From: Piliocolobus tephrosceles
Lineage: Eukaryota > Chordata > Mammalia > Primates > Cercopithecidae
NCBI RefSeq assembly: GCF_002776525.5
Contig: NW_022327642.1
Coordinates: 1 to 64,000, forward strand
DNA length: 64,000 nucleotides
Reading direction: 5' to 3'
Under the pieces are notes generated by a model, which worked only from the letters and a program-made list of their open reading frames with translations, did no database searches and was not told the origin of the DNA. Below, one piece after another: positions 21,938 to 33,105 of the stretch. How positions within the stretch are numbered: the first letter of the stretch is position 1; each line of letters begins with the position of its first letter. The translations under genes and the position numbers were made by a program.

Positions 21938-22168
21938 TGACGCCTGCCATCCTAGCATTTTGGGAAGCCGAGGTGAGTGGATCACCTGAGTTCTGGAGTT
22001 TGAGACCAGCCTGACTAACATGGTGAAACCCCATGTCTACTAAATATACAAAAAAATTAGCTGGGCTTGGTGGTGCTGCACTCCAGTCTGGGTGACAGAG
22101 CAAGACTCTGTCTCAAAAGAAAGACAGAAAGAGAAAGAGAGAGAGGAAGAAAGAGAGAAAGAAAGAGA
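21938..22168 (+). mobile_element. Alu, sense, right arm mostly deleted
   Basis: Starts at gacgcctgccatcctagca. The left arm is intact through ttagctgggcttggtggt, which then jumps straight to gctgcactccagtctgggtgac, so most of the right arm is lost. The tail has become a (GAAA)/(GAGA)-rich tract to about 22168. It sits in L1 ORF2. Confidence 0.9.
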
Positions 22169-22345
22169 AAAACATGCACAGAAAATAGAAAATATTTGCA
22201 AATGATACATCTTAAAGAAGTCTAATATCCAGAATCTATAAGAAACTTGAACAAATTAACAAGCAAAAATTAAAAGAACCTGTTGAAAAAAGGACAAGGA
22301 TATGAACAGACACTTCTCAAAAAATACATACACATGGTCAACAAG
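22157..22345 (+). repeat. source of inverted duplicate 1
   Basis: End of the Alu tail plus sense L1 ORF2 (aacatgcacagaaaatag … catggtcaacaag). It lies in normal L1 order with its flanks, whereas the inverted copy in the mariner does not. This is therefore the source copy. Confidence 0.8.
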
Positions 22346-23164
22346 CATATGAAAAAAAAATACTCAAGACCATTAATAATTAGAGAGATGTAAATAAAAA
22401 CCACAATGAGATACCATCTCATACCAGTCATAATGTCTATTATTAAAAAGTAAAGAAACAAAACAAATCAGATGTTAGGGAGGTTATGGAGAAAAGGGAA
22501 TGCTTATACACTGCTGATATGAATGCAAATTAGTTCAGTCACTGTGAAGAGTAATTTGTAGATTTGTCAAAGAACTTAAAATGGAAATACCATTTGACTC
22601 AGAAATCCCATTACTGGGTATATACCCAAAGGAATATAAATCATTCTACCCAAAAAGACATGTACACTCACTATATTCATTGCAGCACTCCTCACAGTAG
22701 CACAGTCATGGAGTCAATCTAGATGCCCGTCAATGATGGACTGGATAAAGTAACTATAGTACATATACACCATGGTATACTACTCAGCAATTAAAAAAAT
22801 GAAATAAAATCATGTAATTTGCAGCAACATGGATGACTCTGCAGGCCATTATCCTAAGTGAATTAACACAGAGACAGAAAATCAAATACTACATGCTCTC
22901 ACTTATAAATGGGAGCTAAGTGTTGAGTACACATGGACATAAAGACGGAAACAACAGAAACTAGGGCCTACTTGAGTGGGGGGTTGAGAGGTGGGTGGAA
23001 GTTAAAACAACTAGTTATTGAATACTATACTTATTACCTGGGTGACACAATTATTTGCATATCAAATCCTGGCAACACGCAATCTACCCATGTAACAAAC
23101 CTGCACATTTACTCCCTAAACCTAAAATAAAATTTGAAAAAAGCAAAACATAAAAACAGACTAG

Positions 23165-23880
23165 ACAATATTAAGGAGAAGTGGTGAGAGAGTCAGCCTT
23201 GTTTTTTCTCTACCCTTAGATGGGTGGAAGGAGATGCATTAATATCTGCGCCATTAAAAATTATGTCGCTATTAAGTTTCTCAGAATGGCATTGATCAAT
23301 ATGAGGGAATTCCCAACTCTTTCTAATTTGGTGATGGTTATTACCAGGAATATATGTTGGTATTTTCACATGGTTTTCCTGCTTCTATTGAGAAAATATA
23401 ATGTTTTTTTCACTTCTGTTCTATTAATATGTTGTATTAAATTGACTTATCTTTAAATGCTAAACCAACTTGCATTTCTGGCATAAACCTCATGTTTTAT
23501 ATTTTGTTGTAATTGATCTCCTAAATTTTGTTAAGAATCTGTTAAGAATCTGTTCATACTTTTTCTGGGGAATATTATGTATTTGTTTCCTCATCTTGTA
23601 ATACATTTGTCTGCTTTTGGTACTATGGTAATACTGATTACACAGTAATTTGAGAGGTATTTCAATCTATTCTATTTTCTGGAGGATGTGGCATAGAATT
23701 TCATCATGGTTTTTTTTTTTTTTTTTTTTTTCTTCCAGTATTCAGTGGATTTTACAATTGGTTCTGCTTGTCTCTGTTTCTTTGTGAAAGGTCTTTAACT
23801 CAAATCCAATATTTAAGAAATAATAGGGCCATTCTGATAATGTTTTCATTTTTGTCTGAGAATGTTGCCTGAGTGAAAAA
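23165..23880 (-). mobile_element. old L1M, antisense, right piece
   Basis: The outer L1M resumes exactly where the 14304 piece stopped: gaagtggtgagagagtcagccttg, then ttctattaatatgttgtatta, taaaccaacttgcatttctgg and ttttgttaagaatctg. This is antisense ORF2 RT-region order. Divergence is high. The right boundary is uncertain, and a T-run lies at 23710-23731. Confidence 0.65.
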
Positions 23881-24086
23881 CCAACCATACAAATAGCATG
23901 ATGTTAGAGGATTCTAGAATAGCACTTCAAGTATGGTCCAGTTAAACTAAAACATAATTCAGATTAAAAATAAGTATATAATGTAAAATTAAAGTAAATT
24001 TTATCACAAATAAAACTGTTAATAAATGAAAAAATATAAATTAATTGAAGAAATATGAAATAAAATGTTAAATAGTAAGCTATTTG

Positions 24087-24390
24087 AAGGCCTAGCACAA
24101 TGGCTCATGCCTGTAATCCCAGTGCCGGGGCCAAGGTGGGGTCATCACTTGAGTCCAGGAGTTTAAAACCATCCTGGGCAACATAGCGAGACCCTGTGTC
24201 TACAAAAAGTATTTTAAAATATTACTTAGGCATGGTGATGCCTGCTTGTAGTCTCAGCTATTCAGGAGGCCTAAATGGGAATATTGCTTGAGCCCAGGAG
24301 TTTGAGACTAGAGTAAACTGTAATTGTGCCACTGCACTCCAGCCTGAGTGACAGAGTGAGCAAACCCTGTTTCTTAAAACAAAGAAAAAG
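24087..24390 (+). mobile_element. old Alu (AluJ type), sense
   Basis: Full dimeric Alu: ggcctagcacaatggctcatgcc at the start, gcaacatagcgagaccctgt in the left arm, then ccactgcactccagcctgagtg and an A-rich tail. AluJ-like features (gggcaacatagcgagacc, ttgcttgagcccaggagtttgag) and many mutations indicate an early Alu. Confidence 0.9.
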
Positions 24391-25279
24391 TTATTTGAAA
24401 CAACAGAGGGATGTCTCTTTACACCTTTGCTATTTAACATTGTACTGAAATTTCTAGCCACAGCATTTTCAAAAGAAAAATAAATAAAAGTCCTACAAAA
24501 TGAAAAGGAAGATATAAAACTATTCTGTTCACAGACGGCACATTTCTATAAACAGAAAATTCAAATTAACATACAAGAGAGCCACTAGGGATAATAAACA
24601 AATTCAGCATCAGCAATGTACCATGGTATAAGATCAATACACAAAAATCAACAATGTTTCTATATACTTGCAATGAAAAATCTAAAAAAGGAATTAAGAA
24701 AGCAATTCCATTAACAATAGCATAAAAAGAACAAAATACCTATGGATAAATATATGTAGGAAGGTAAAAGAATTGTACACTAAAACCCACAAAACATGCC
24801 TGAAAGAAAGTAAATACCTAAATAAATGAAGAGGCAGCCTATGAAGTGAAAGTCTTAGCATTGTTAAAAAGGTTGTGCCCATAAAATTTTACAGACCAAT
24901 AAATTCCTAGCAAAACTCCAACAGCTTATTTTGGGTAAAAATGGAAAAAACAATCCTCAAATTCATATGGAATTCAAGGCCCACAAACAACTAAAACAAC
25001 CTAGAAAATGAATGACGAATTTGGAATACTTATACTTCCTTATTTCAAAACTTGCTACAAACCTACAGTGATCAAGTGTGGTACTCGCGTAATTATAGAT
25101 AGATGAATGAATAGAAGCAATAGCCTGGAAATAAAATAGTGCATCTATGGTCAGTTTTCCACAGGATGCCAAGACCATTCAATGGAAAAGACATATTTTC
25201 ATTAGCAAATTGTGCTGGAACTAAAAAGAAATCTGCATGTAAAAAAATGAATAACTTTGGACCACTACCTGATATCATA

Positions 25280-25313
25280 AACACACACACACACACACAT
25301 ACACACACACACA
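25280..25313 (+). repeat. (CA)n microsatellite
   Basis: CA repeat with one T interruption, at the left edge of the inverted insert inside the L1M. Confidence 0.95.
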
Positions 25314-25339
25314 AAAAGTAAACACACCTCAAATGGTGG

Positions 25340-25463
25340 TTTTCTTAATGGCTAAACAATTTTACATTTCCAAAAGTAATGTACAAAGTTTGTAATTTCT
25401 CTGCATCCTTGCCAACACTTGTTAAATTCTGGGCTTTTGTATGTTCATTTATATTTTATTAAT
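25340..25463 (-). repeat. inverted duplicate 2, copy
   Basis: Reverse complement of 26279-26401 at about 96% identity by eye (gctaaacaattttacat, agtaatgtacaaagtttgta, cctgggctttt-like blocks). It breaks the sense L1M order between tgatatcata and aaatgttagaccta. A (TA)n stretch to about 25495 follows. Confidence 0.85.
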
Positions 25464-25610
25464 ATATATAATATATACATATAATATATATATATAAATG
25501 TTAGACCTAAAACAGTAAAAAAAAAACACATGTAGGAAAACCAAGGGGTAAATAATCAGACCTTGGACAGTGCAGTGGATATTTAGATATGAGACAAAAA
25601 ACACAAGATA

Positions 25611-25646
25611 AGAGACAGAGAGAGAGAGATAGAGAGAGAGAGAGAA
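25611..25646 (+). repeat. (GA)n microsatellite
   Basis: A GA-rich tract with one ta interruption inside the L1M. Confidence 0.9.
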
Positions 25647-25795
25647 ATAGAACTAATAAAAATAAAACAGCTGTAGGCACTGAAGGGTATTATCAAGAAA
25701 ATGAAAAGACAACCTACAGGATAGGAGAAAATATTTCAAATGTTTAAAGGTCTAATATCCACAATATATCCATTTCTCCAAATAAGATACACAAG

Positions 25796-26169
25796 TGATA
25801 TGGTTTGGGTGTGTTCTCAACAAAATCTCATTTTGAATTGTAATCTCCGTAATCCCCATGTGTCTAGGGGGGTTTCTGGTGGGAGACAATTGGATCATGG
25901 AGCGGTTCCCCCATGTTGTTCTCACGATATGAGTGAGTTCTCATGAGATCTGATGGTTTTATAAGTGTCTGGCATTTCCCCTGTTTGCACTTCTCTCTCT
26001 TGCCACCATAGGAAGAAAGTCCTTGCTTCCCCTTTGCCTTCTGCCATGATTCTAAGTTTCCTGAAGCCTCCCCAGCCAGATGGAACTGTGAATAAATTAA
26101 ACCTCTTTCTTTTATAAATTACTCCATCTCATGTATTTCTTTATAGTAGTGTGAAAATGGACTAACACA
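25796..26169 (+). mobile_element. solo MSTA LTR (ERVL-MaLR)
   Basis: Complete LTR beginning tgatatggtttgggtgtg and ending aaatggactaacaca. Internal features are cattttgaattgtaatctcc, ggatcatggagcggtt, gagttctcatgagatctgatgg and gaactgtgaataaattaaacctc. A 5-bp target-site duplication acaag lies at 25791-25795 and 26170-26174. It splits the sense L1M cleanly. Confidence 0.9.
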
Positions 26170-26278
26170 ACAAGTAATCAACAAACATTTGAAAATATGT
26201 TTATGGTTACTAGTCATTAAAGAAATGCAAACCAAAACTACATTTAGATACCACTCTACACCCACTAGCATCATCAAA

Positions 26279-26401
26279 ATTAATAAAATATAAATAAATA
26301 TACAAAAGCCCAGAATTCAACAAGTGTTGGCAAGGATGCAGAGAAATTACAAACTTTGTACATTACTTTTGGGAATGTAAAATTGTTTAGCAATTAAGAA
26401 A
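26279..26401 (+). repeat. source of inverted duplicate 2
   Basis: Sense L1M segment (attaataaaatataaataa … gcaattaagaa) in normal order with its flanks. Its inverted copy lies at 25340-25463, about 0.8 kb upstream. Confidence 0.8.
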
Positions 26402-26660
26402 AGCAAAAAGGAGTTTTTTTTCAAAAATGGTGAACAGATAATTACATATGATGCAGCAATTCCACTTTGACATATACAACTCCCCAAATTGAAAACACAT
26501 ACTCAAGCAAATACATGTATATACAACTTCCACAACCAATGTTCACAATAGCCAAAAGATGAAAACAAACCAAATGTCTATCAACTGATGAATGGATAAA
26601 AACATTATATGTAACTGCATGGTATATTATTTAGCCTTTAAAAATAATAAGATACTGGTT

Positions 26661-27542
26661 CATACTTCAATATTTACTTCTCAGCTGGAAGATTGAAGCA
26701 GGAGTCAGGTTTAGCTACAAATAGGCTGCTCAGCATAAGCCTCCCTGGTGAATGTATTAATAAGATAACAAAGCAAATTTGAAAGCTATGGGATAGATGG
26801 TTTAGCATTTATTTTGGAGAACTGCATTCCTGACAGAGTACAATTAGAATAAGGGTGACACTTGTCCGACATGTTGGAGAAACTCTATAGAAGTTATGTG
26901 GCTTAAGAGTTGTGTTCAACTGGGAGAGCAGTAGGATATATTATCTCAGAGTTTTCAGGAAGCCAGATAAGTAGATAATTTTGTCATTTTAAGGACTTCA
27001 TTTTTATTGAGAAAGGGAATCCACTATAAGGTTTCAACAGAGGATAGAAATTATCAAACTGACATTTAAATGGATTAGTCTACTGATGTACAGTGGACAG
27101 AAAGGCAAACAGAAAAATCAAGACTCTGGCTAAAAACAAAAGCATTTGTTTGATTTTGATCAGGTGAGGTGGTGGAACATGGTCAGAATTGCACATAGAT
27201 TGCAGGCAGCATTTTAATGTATTGTGAAAGGACATCAAGAATAATTCTGTGTTTATCAGCCTGAGCAGCTGTATGGCTTGAGTTACTATGAACTGAGATG
27301 AGAAAAGTTGCAGATGGACTAAATAGTGTGAAGAAATATCAAATTATTATAATTTGAAAGAATATATCACTCTAAAGCTTATGGATTTTCTCTATCAAAT
27401 TATCACTTATTTGCTTAAATATATTACTATTAATCATAGAACTCTAGAAATTTTAGGTCTTATATATGAATTCACTCATTTTATTGTGATCTTCAATAAA
27501 ATGCTATACTTAGCACAATAATGCTATACTTAGGAGCAATTG

Positions 27543-27593
<51 letters not shown>

Positions 27594-29449
27594 GCTATAT
27601 TTGAGGGAGAGGATGATACATCACCGCAAGTTTTCTTTTTCAAAGAAAGATAAGCAGTATTCATGGAATAATTTATATTCTTCAGTCTTTTCTAGGTCAG
27701 TATCATGACCCATTGTTAGAGGTACAGCCTTATGCCATAAAAGAGTTTATTTATTTTGGGGAACTTCTATATTAAACCTGCTTCAAACATTTATTAATCA
27801 ATTGGTCACTATGTCAAATGGGTTTAGGAAATTGTATTAACTCTCATTTTACATTCCTAAAAGATAAAGACTTTTAAAATGTCAAAAAATTGTGTCTTTT
27901 GTGAACACAAAACTTTTAGGTATAAACAAATCACACAAAAAAAATTAAGGAAAATAAAAAATAAATACGCTGCATTAGCACACCCCAGGGAATTTTTCTC
28001 ATTCCAATGGCTAAACATGCATCAAGAAATAGCACTCTAGGGTTATTTCAGCCTAGAACATAGTTCATAGAGTTTACTCAACAACAGATAAGCCTTAACT
28101 TAGACTGACAAAGTGAAAGAGCCTTTTCCTCCCATCTATATCCTAGATTGAACCCTACAGAAATGAAAAGTTAAAGAGTTACTGGATTTGGTGCTGTGCA
28201 ACCAATGAGAAAAACTTTTTCATTGGCTTTTGTTCTTCTGAATACTAACTTCAAAAGTAACTGAAATGTATTCAAATACAATTTTAAAGATCAAATATAG
28301 CAGCTAAGGAGAATAAATATTAATCACTGAGAATTAAAAATTCAACTGAAAAAGGAATGGATTTGAGTAAGATATAACGTAACATTATTTTATTTTGCGT
28401 GGCATGGAGATTAAAGAGCAGAAAGTAAAATGCAAAATTTGTAAAGATGCATTCATTCTCATAATTTTTAAAATAAATGTATCATTTTGTAGAATGCTTT
28501 GTATAATAGGGAATATTGTGCTCATGTCATCTTCCTTGTGACCACATACAAATTTAAGAGAAAACTATTAAGAGACATTAATATTATATTTGCATCATAT
28601 AACTCTTCCCTATCCCCTCACTTAAAGATAAGCCAGTCTGCAAAACTTTCAAAGTGTACACAGAATGATCAACCGTGATGTAAAAATAATATATTTGTAT
28701 TATATTTATAGTTTTTTTGTCTGAACAGTAAGAAAGACAAAAACTTTTTACTAATATGTGTAATTTTGGATTACCACCAACAGCAAGAAAGGTGACACTA
28801 CTCTGAATATTATGAACTGTGTGGTAGGGTAAAAAATGACTTCAGTAAAGATATCTTACATACTTCTACCTGGAACCATGAATGTTACCTTATATTGTAA
28901 AATCTTTGTAATCACATATGTTTTTCTAAGAGCAATGCACAGCAGGACTGTCATCTTTCTGATGATTTATGAGAGAAATTCATTGCATGGTTTTTCCAGT
29001 TTCTGGTGTCCACAGGCATTCTTTGGCTTCATGCTAATCTTCCAGGCCAGGATCTTCAAATCTCTCTATGTTCTGTCTTCGCATTAACTTCTCCTCCATG
29101 TGTGTTCAATTCTGCCTGTGCTTTGCTTTTATGAGGATGCATGCGATTGCAGTGAGAAACCTCCTAGATAAGCCAACTTCATCTTCCCACCTCAAAATCA
29201 TTTTTGTAAAATTGTAGGAGAGAGGAATCACTGTGCATTCCCATAGTTTTAATCATTACATCTATTTGGTATGTTTATTTATTTAATTTGCATATTTATT
29301 TATTTACTTAGTTGATTTTGTGAGCATAATTTTTCTTAGTACTTCATGAATGTAATTCAAACCTAAATAGAAATACAATACAAAAGTTTTTTTTTGTTGT
29401 TGTAATAGGGACTTAATTTCAACACGTTTTATAAAAATGTCTTTTTAAA
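26661..29449. other. mostly unique sequence with weak old repeats
   Basis: No gene. About 26900-27330 weakly resembles a common old mammalian repeat with a ggcctgagcaactgg-type core (here cagcctgagcagctgtatgg), family not assigned. About 28830-29190 weakly resembles the reverse of an old repeat with ttctggtg…cttggctt…ctcctc blocks, also not assigned. A (GT)n tract is at 27546-27591. Confidence 0.4.
27546..27591 (+). repeat. (GT)n microsatellite
   Basis: About 23 uninterrupted GT units. Confidence 0.97.
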
Positions 29450-29596
29450 ATTAAAAAAAAAAGATAATTAAAAAAAGAAGGCTGAAATATATGCTGTTCT
29501 TAAGAGACTCATTTTACATTTAGGACACATGAAGAATGAAAGTGAAAGAACGAAAAAGAGATATTTTATGCAAATGAAAGCAAAGACAGTAAGAGT
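29450..29596 (+). mobile_element. old L1M, sense, left piece (host of nested L1)
   Basis: Sense ORF2 endonuclease region (gctgaaatatatgctg, agagactcattttacattt, tattttatgcaaatgaaagc, gtaagagtagctat). It stops at the target site of the antisense L1 and resumes at 39578 in perfect order. Confidence 0.7.
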
Positions 29597-29819
29597 AGCT
29601 ATATTTTTTATATATTTTCAACTTTCATTTTAATTTCGGGGATACATGTGTAGGATGTGCAGGTTTGTTACATAGGTAAAGCTGTACCACAATGGTTTGC
29701 TGCACACATTGTTCCATCACCTAGCGTTAAGCCCAGCATCCATTAGCTATTCTTCCTGATGCTCTCCCTCCTCCAACACCCCATCTACGACAGGCCCCAG
29801 ATTGTGTGTTGTTTCCTCC

Positions 29820-30199
29820 CAATACAGTTTGGCTCTGTGTCCCCACTCAAATCTCATCCCAAATTGTAATCCACACCTGTCAAGGGTGGGACCTGGTGGG
29901 AGGTGACTAGACCATAGGAGCAGCTTTCCCCATGCTGTTCTCATGATAGTGAGGGCGTTCTCATGCGTTCTCATGAGACCCAGTTGTTGGATTACTGTTT
30001 CACATTTCCCCTTCAGCTACTCTCTCTCTCCTGCCACCATGTAAGATTTGCCTTGCTTCCTCTTTGCCTTCTGCCATGACTGTAAGTTTCCTGAGGCCTC
30101 CCAGCCATTTGAAACTGTGAGTCAATAAAATTTTCTTTTTTTATAAATTACCCAGTCTCAGGCAGTGTCTTTAAGGCAGAATGAAAGCAGACTAATACA
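29820..30199 (+). repeat. MST 5' LTR
   Basis: tttggctctgtgtccccac, ctcatcccaaattgtaatcc, gggacctggtgggaggtgac, catgctgttctcatgatag, cttgcttcctctttgcc, and the end aaagcagactaataca. The first bases are mutated from the usual tgatatgg. Confidence 0.85.
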
Positions 30200-32139
30200 G
30201 AGAACTGGTACCAAGAGTGGGGTACAGCTATAAAGATAACATGAATATGTGGAAGTGACTTCAGAACTTGGTAATGTAAAGAGATTGGAACAGTTTGGAG
30301 GACTTAGAAGAAGACAGGAAAATGTTTGAAACTTTGGAGCATCCTAGAAATTTCTTGAATGATTGTAACCAAAATGCTGTTAGTAATAGGGACAATGAAG
30401 ACCTGGCTGAGGTGGTCTCAGATGAAGATGAGGAACTTATTGGGAACTAAAGAAAAGGTCACTTATTCTATGCTTTAGCATTTTACCCCCACTCTATAGA
30501 TCTGTGAAACTTTAAACTTGAGAGAGATAATTTGAGTTATCTGATGAAAGACATTTCTAAGCAGCGAAGCTTGCAAGATGTGACCTGACTTATTCTAAAA
30601 GTGTTCAGTTATATGCATTCACAAAGAGATGGTTTAAAATTGGAACTTATATTTAAAAAGAAGCAGAGCATAAAAGATTGGAAAATTTGCAGGCTGACCA
30701 TGTGGTAGAAAAGAAAAACCCATGTTCTGGGGAGAAATTCAAGCCAGCTGCAGAAATTCACATAAGAAATGAGGAGCTGAATGATACTAGCCAAGATGGT
30801 GGGGGAAATATCTCCAGGGCATATCAGAGACCTTCATGGCAGTCCCTCCCATCACAGGCCTGGAGGCCTACAAAGGAAAAATGGCTTTGTGGACTGGACC
30901 CAGGGCCCCAATTCTCCATGCAGCTTCAAGACTTGTTGCCCTGCATCTGGCTGATCAAGCTCTAGCCCTGGCTAAAAAGACCCACGGTACAGTTCAGGCC
31001 ATTGCTTCAGAGGGTGCAAGCCTCAACCCTTGATGGCTTCCATGTGATGTTGGGACTGTGGGTGCTCAGAAGACAAGAGGTGAGCTTTGATAGCCTCTGC
31101 CTCAATGTCACAGGATGTGTGGAAATGACTGGATGTCTAGGTAGAAATCTGTTGCAGGGTCAGAGCCCTCATAGAGAACCTCTGTTAGAGAAGTGCAGAA
31201 GGAAAATATGGGGTTGGAGTCCCCACACAGAGTTCTCACTGGGACACTGCGTAGCGGAGCTGTGAGAAGAGGGCCACCATCCTCCAGATCTCAGAATAGT
31301 AGATTCATCTATAGCATGCCCTGAGCACCTGAAAAAGCCATAGGAACTCAACACCAGCCCCTGAAAACAGCCAGTGGGGCTTTACTCTGCAGAGTCACAT
31401 GGGTGGAGCTTCCCAAGGCTGTGGGAGCTCCTTCCTTGCATCAGCATGCCCTGAATGTGAGACAAGAGGTCAAAGGAGACTTTGGAGCTTTAAGTTACAA
31501 TGACTACCCAGTCAGGTTTCAGACTTGCATAGGGCCTGTTATTCCCCTTTTTGGCCAACTTCTCCCATTCGGATCAGGAACATTTACCCAATGCCTATAG
31601 CTCCATTGTATCTTGGAAGTAACTAACTTGCTTTTGATTTTACAGGATCATAGCGGAAAATGACACGCCTTATCTCAGACGATACTTTAAACTTGGACTC
31701 ATATTAAATATCAGTTAATTCTGGAATGAGTTAAGAATCTGGGGAACTGTTGGGAAGTCATAATAGGTTTTGAAATGTTAAAAACGAACACATGGCTGGG
31801 CTCAGTGGCTCAAGCCTGTAATCCCAACACTTTGGGAGGCTGAGGCGGTTAGGTCATGAGGTCAGGAGATCGAGACCATCCTGGCTAACATAGTGAAACC
31901 CCCTCTCTACTAAAAATACAAAAAATTAGTCAGGCGTGGTGATGGGTGCCTGCAGTCCCAGCTACTCGGGAAGCTGAGGAAGGAGAATGGAATGAACCCG
32001 GAAGGCGGAGCTTGCAGTGAGCCGAGATCACGCCACGGCATTCCAGCCTGGGTGACTGAGCGAGACTCTGTCTCAGAAAACAAAACAACAAAACAAACAA
32101 AAATAAAACACCGAGATATGGGAGAGGCCAGAGGCAGAA
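30200..32139 (+). mobile_element. MST internal region
   Basis: Follows the recognised MST internal order: gaactggtaccaagagtgggg after the LTR, aatgtggaagtgacttcagaac-like, gaggacttagaagaagacagg, ccaaaatgctgttagtaa, ctgaggtggtctcagatg, cacaaagagatgg, ctaacttgcttttgatttta and gagaggccagaggcaga before the 3' LTR. Frames of 60-95 codons within it are decayed remnants with no recognisable retroviral motif. It is interrupted by AluY at 31793. Confidence 0.8.
31793..32111 (+). mobile_element. AluY-type Alu, sense
   Basis: Begins ggctgggctcagtggctcaagcc. It has atcgagaccatcctggctaac and gaaggcggagcttgcagtgag, with gagatcacgcc in place of the AluYR-like gatccggcc. The tail is an acaaaacaac-type A-rich run. 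It lies in the MST internal region. Confidence 0.9.
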
Positions 32140-32496
32140 TGATATGGTTTGGCTGTGTGTCCCTACCTGAATCTCATCGCATCTTGAATTGTAACCCCGC
32201 ATGTGAACGAGGAGACATGGTGGGAAGTAACTGTGTCATAGAGGCATTTTCCCCCATGCTCTCCTCATCATAGCTAGAGAGTTATCACAAGACCTAGTTG
32301 TTTGATAGGGGTCTGGCACTTCCCATGCACTCTTTCTCCTTCCTGGCAATATGGTCAGAGGTGCCATGCTTCTCCTTCACCTTCCACTATGATTGTAAGT
32401 CTCCTGAAGCCTCTCAGCTATGCAGAACTGCGAGTCAAACCTTCTTTCTTTATAAATTACCCAATCTCAAATAGTATCTTTATATCAGTATGAAAA
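32140..32496 (+). repeat. MST 3' LTR
   Basis: tgatatggtttggctgtgtg at the start, atcttgaattgtaacccc, ttttcccccatgctctcc and ctttataaattacccaatctc near the end. It is paired with the 29820 LTR in the same orientation. Confidence 0.9.
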
Positions 32497-33078
32497 CACC
32501 CCTTATGTGTCCATCTGTTCTCATCATTCATCTCCCACTTATAAGCGCTAACTCGTGTTATTTGTTTTTCTGTTTCTGTGTTAGTGTGTTGAGGATAATG
32601 GCTTCTAGCTGCATCCGTGTCTCTGCAAGAAACATAACCTTGGTCCTTTTCACTGCTGTATAGTATTGTATACTGTGTATGTACAAAATTTTCTTCATCC
32701 AGTCTGTCATTGATGGGCATTTAGGTTGATTCTATGTCTTTCCTATTGTAAATAGTACTGCAATGAACATATGTGTGCATGTATCTTTAAAATAGAATAA
32801 TTTATATTCCTTTGGGTATATACTCAGTATTGGGATTGCTGATAAAATGATACTTCTGCCTCTACATCCTTGAGGAACTGCCACACTGTCTTCCACAATG
32901 GTTGAACTAATTTACACTCCCACTAACAGTGTAAAAGTTGTTTGTTTGCTTGTTCCCCACAACCTTGCCAATGTCTGTTGTTTTTTGACTTTTTGTCATA
33001 GCCATTGTAAGTGATGTGAGATGGTATCTGATTTTGGTTTTGATTTGCATTTCTCTAAAGATCAGTGACTTTTTTTCA

Positions 33079-33105
33079 AATTTTTTTTTTTTTTTTTTTT
33101 TTTTC
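33079..33105 (+). repeat. poly(T) run
   Basis: A T-run in antisense ORF2 of the full-length L1, a simple-sequence expansion with no SINE attached. Confidence 0.8.

Larger units (their letters stand above)
21573..22960 (+). pseudogene. L1 ORF2 remnant, 3' part
   Basis: Resumes the sense ORF2 of the 14305-23164 L1 after the mariner (gggaatacaaataaacagtg). There is a sizeable deletion, as the text jumps to the caacaaacggtgctg block. After the Alu it continues with cagacacttctcaaaa, aaaccacaatgagataccatctc, cccattactgggtatatacccaaagga and atggactggataaa. Stops are frequent. The 3'UTR follows to about 23140. Confidence 0.8.
14305..23164 (+). mobile_element. full-length primate L1 (L1PB/old L1PA type), interrupted
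   Basis: A sense L1 from 5'UTR (caagatggctgactaga at about 14312) through ORF1, ORF2 and a 3'UTR ending cctaaaataaaatttgaaaaaa near 23140. The flanking direct repeats acaatattgagtagaga (14288-14304) and acaatattaaggagaa (23165-23180) look like its target-site duplication, and the antisense L1M resumes seamlessly outside them. It is interrupted by an Alu (17576), a mariner (19243-21570) and a second Alu (21938). Its 3'UTR (acctgggtgacacaatta, catgtaacaaacctgcaca) points to an older primate L1 subfamily. Confidence 0.85.
24396..26660 (+). mobile_element. old L1M ORF2 region, sense, interrupted
   Basis: Sense L1M ORF2 from the RT core onward: aaggaagatataaaactattctgttcacagac (FADD region), aaaatcaacaatgtttcta, gtacactaaaacccacaaaac, cttatttcaaaacttgctacaaa and caattcaatggaaaag-like blocks. 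It ends near tggtatattatttagcc. It holds a (CA)n plus inverted insert (25280-25495) and a solo MSTA LTR (25796-26169), and it is interrupted by many stops. Confidence 0.75.
29820..32496 (+). mobile_element. MST (ERVL-MaLR) element with both LTRs
   Basis: The 5' LTR (29820-30199), MST internal region (30200-32139) and 3' LTR (32140-32496) are all sense. The left boundary has a mutated LTR start (aatacagtttggctctg). The right LTR lacks its last few bases (…cagtatgaaaaca). It is inserted at the C-rich …gttccccttcc… spot in the L1 3'UTR. MaLR elements are non-autonomous relatives of ERVL. An AluY lies at 31793. Confidence 0.85.

Noticed and set aside
26900..27330. Possible unrecognised conserved element
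   Set aside because: Order of short blocks resembles a common old mammalian repeat; too diverged to name, so kept only as a weak note.
30678..31600. 60-95 codon frames that might be host exons
   Set aside because: Colinear with the MST internal region between two MST LTRs; no splice-site pattern.
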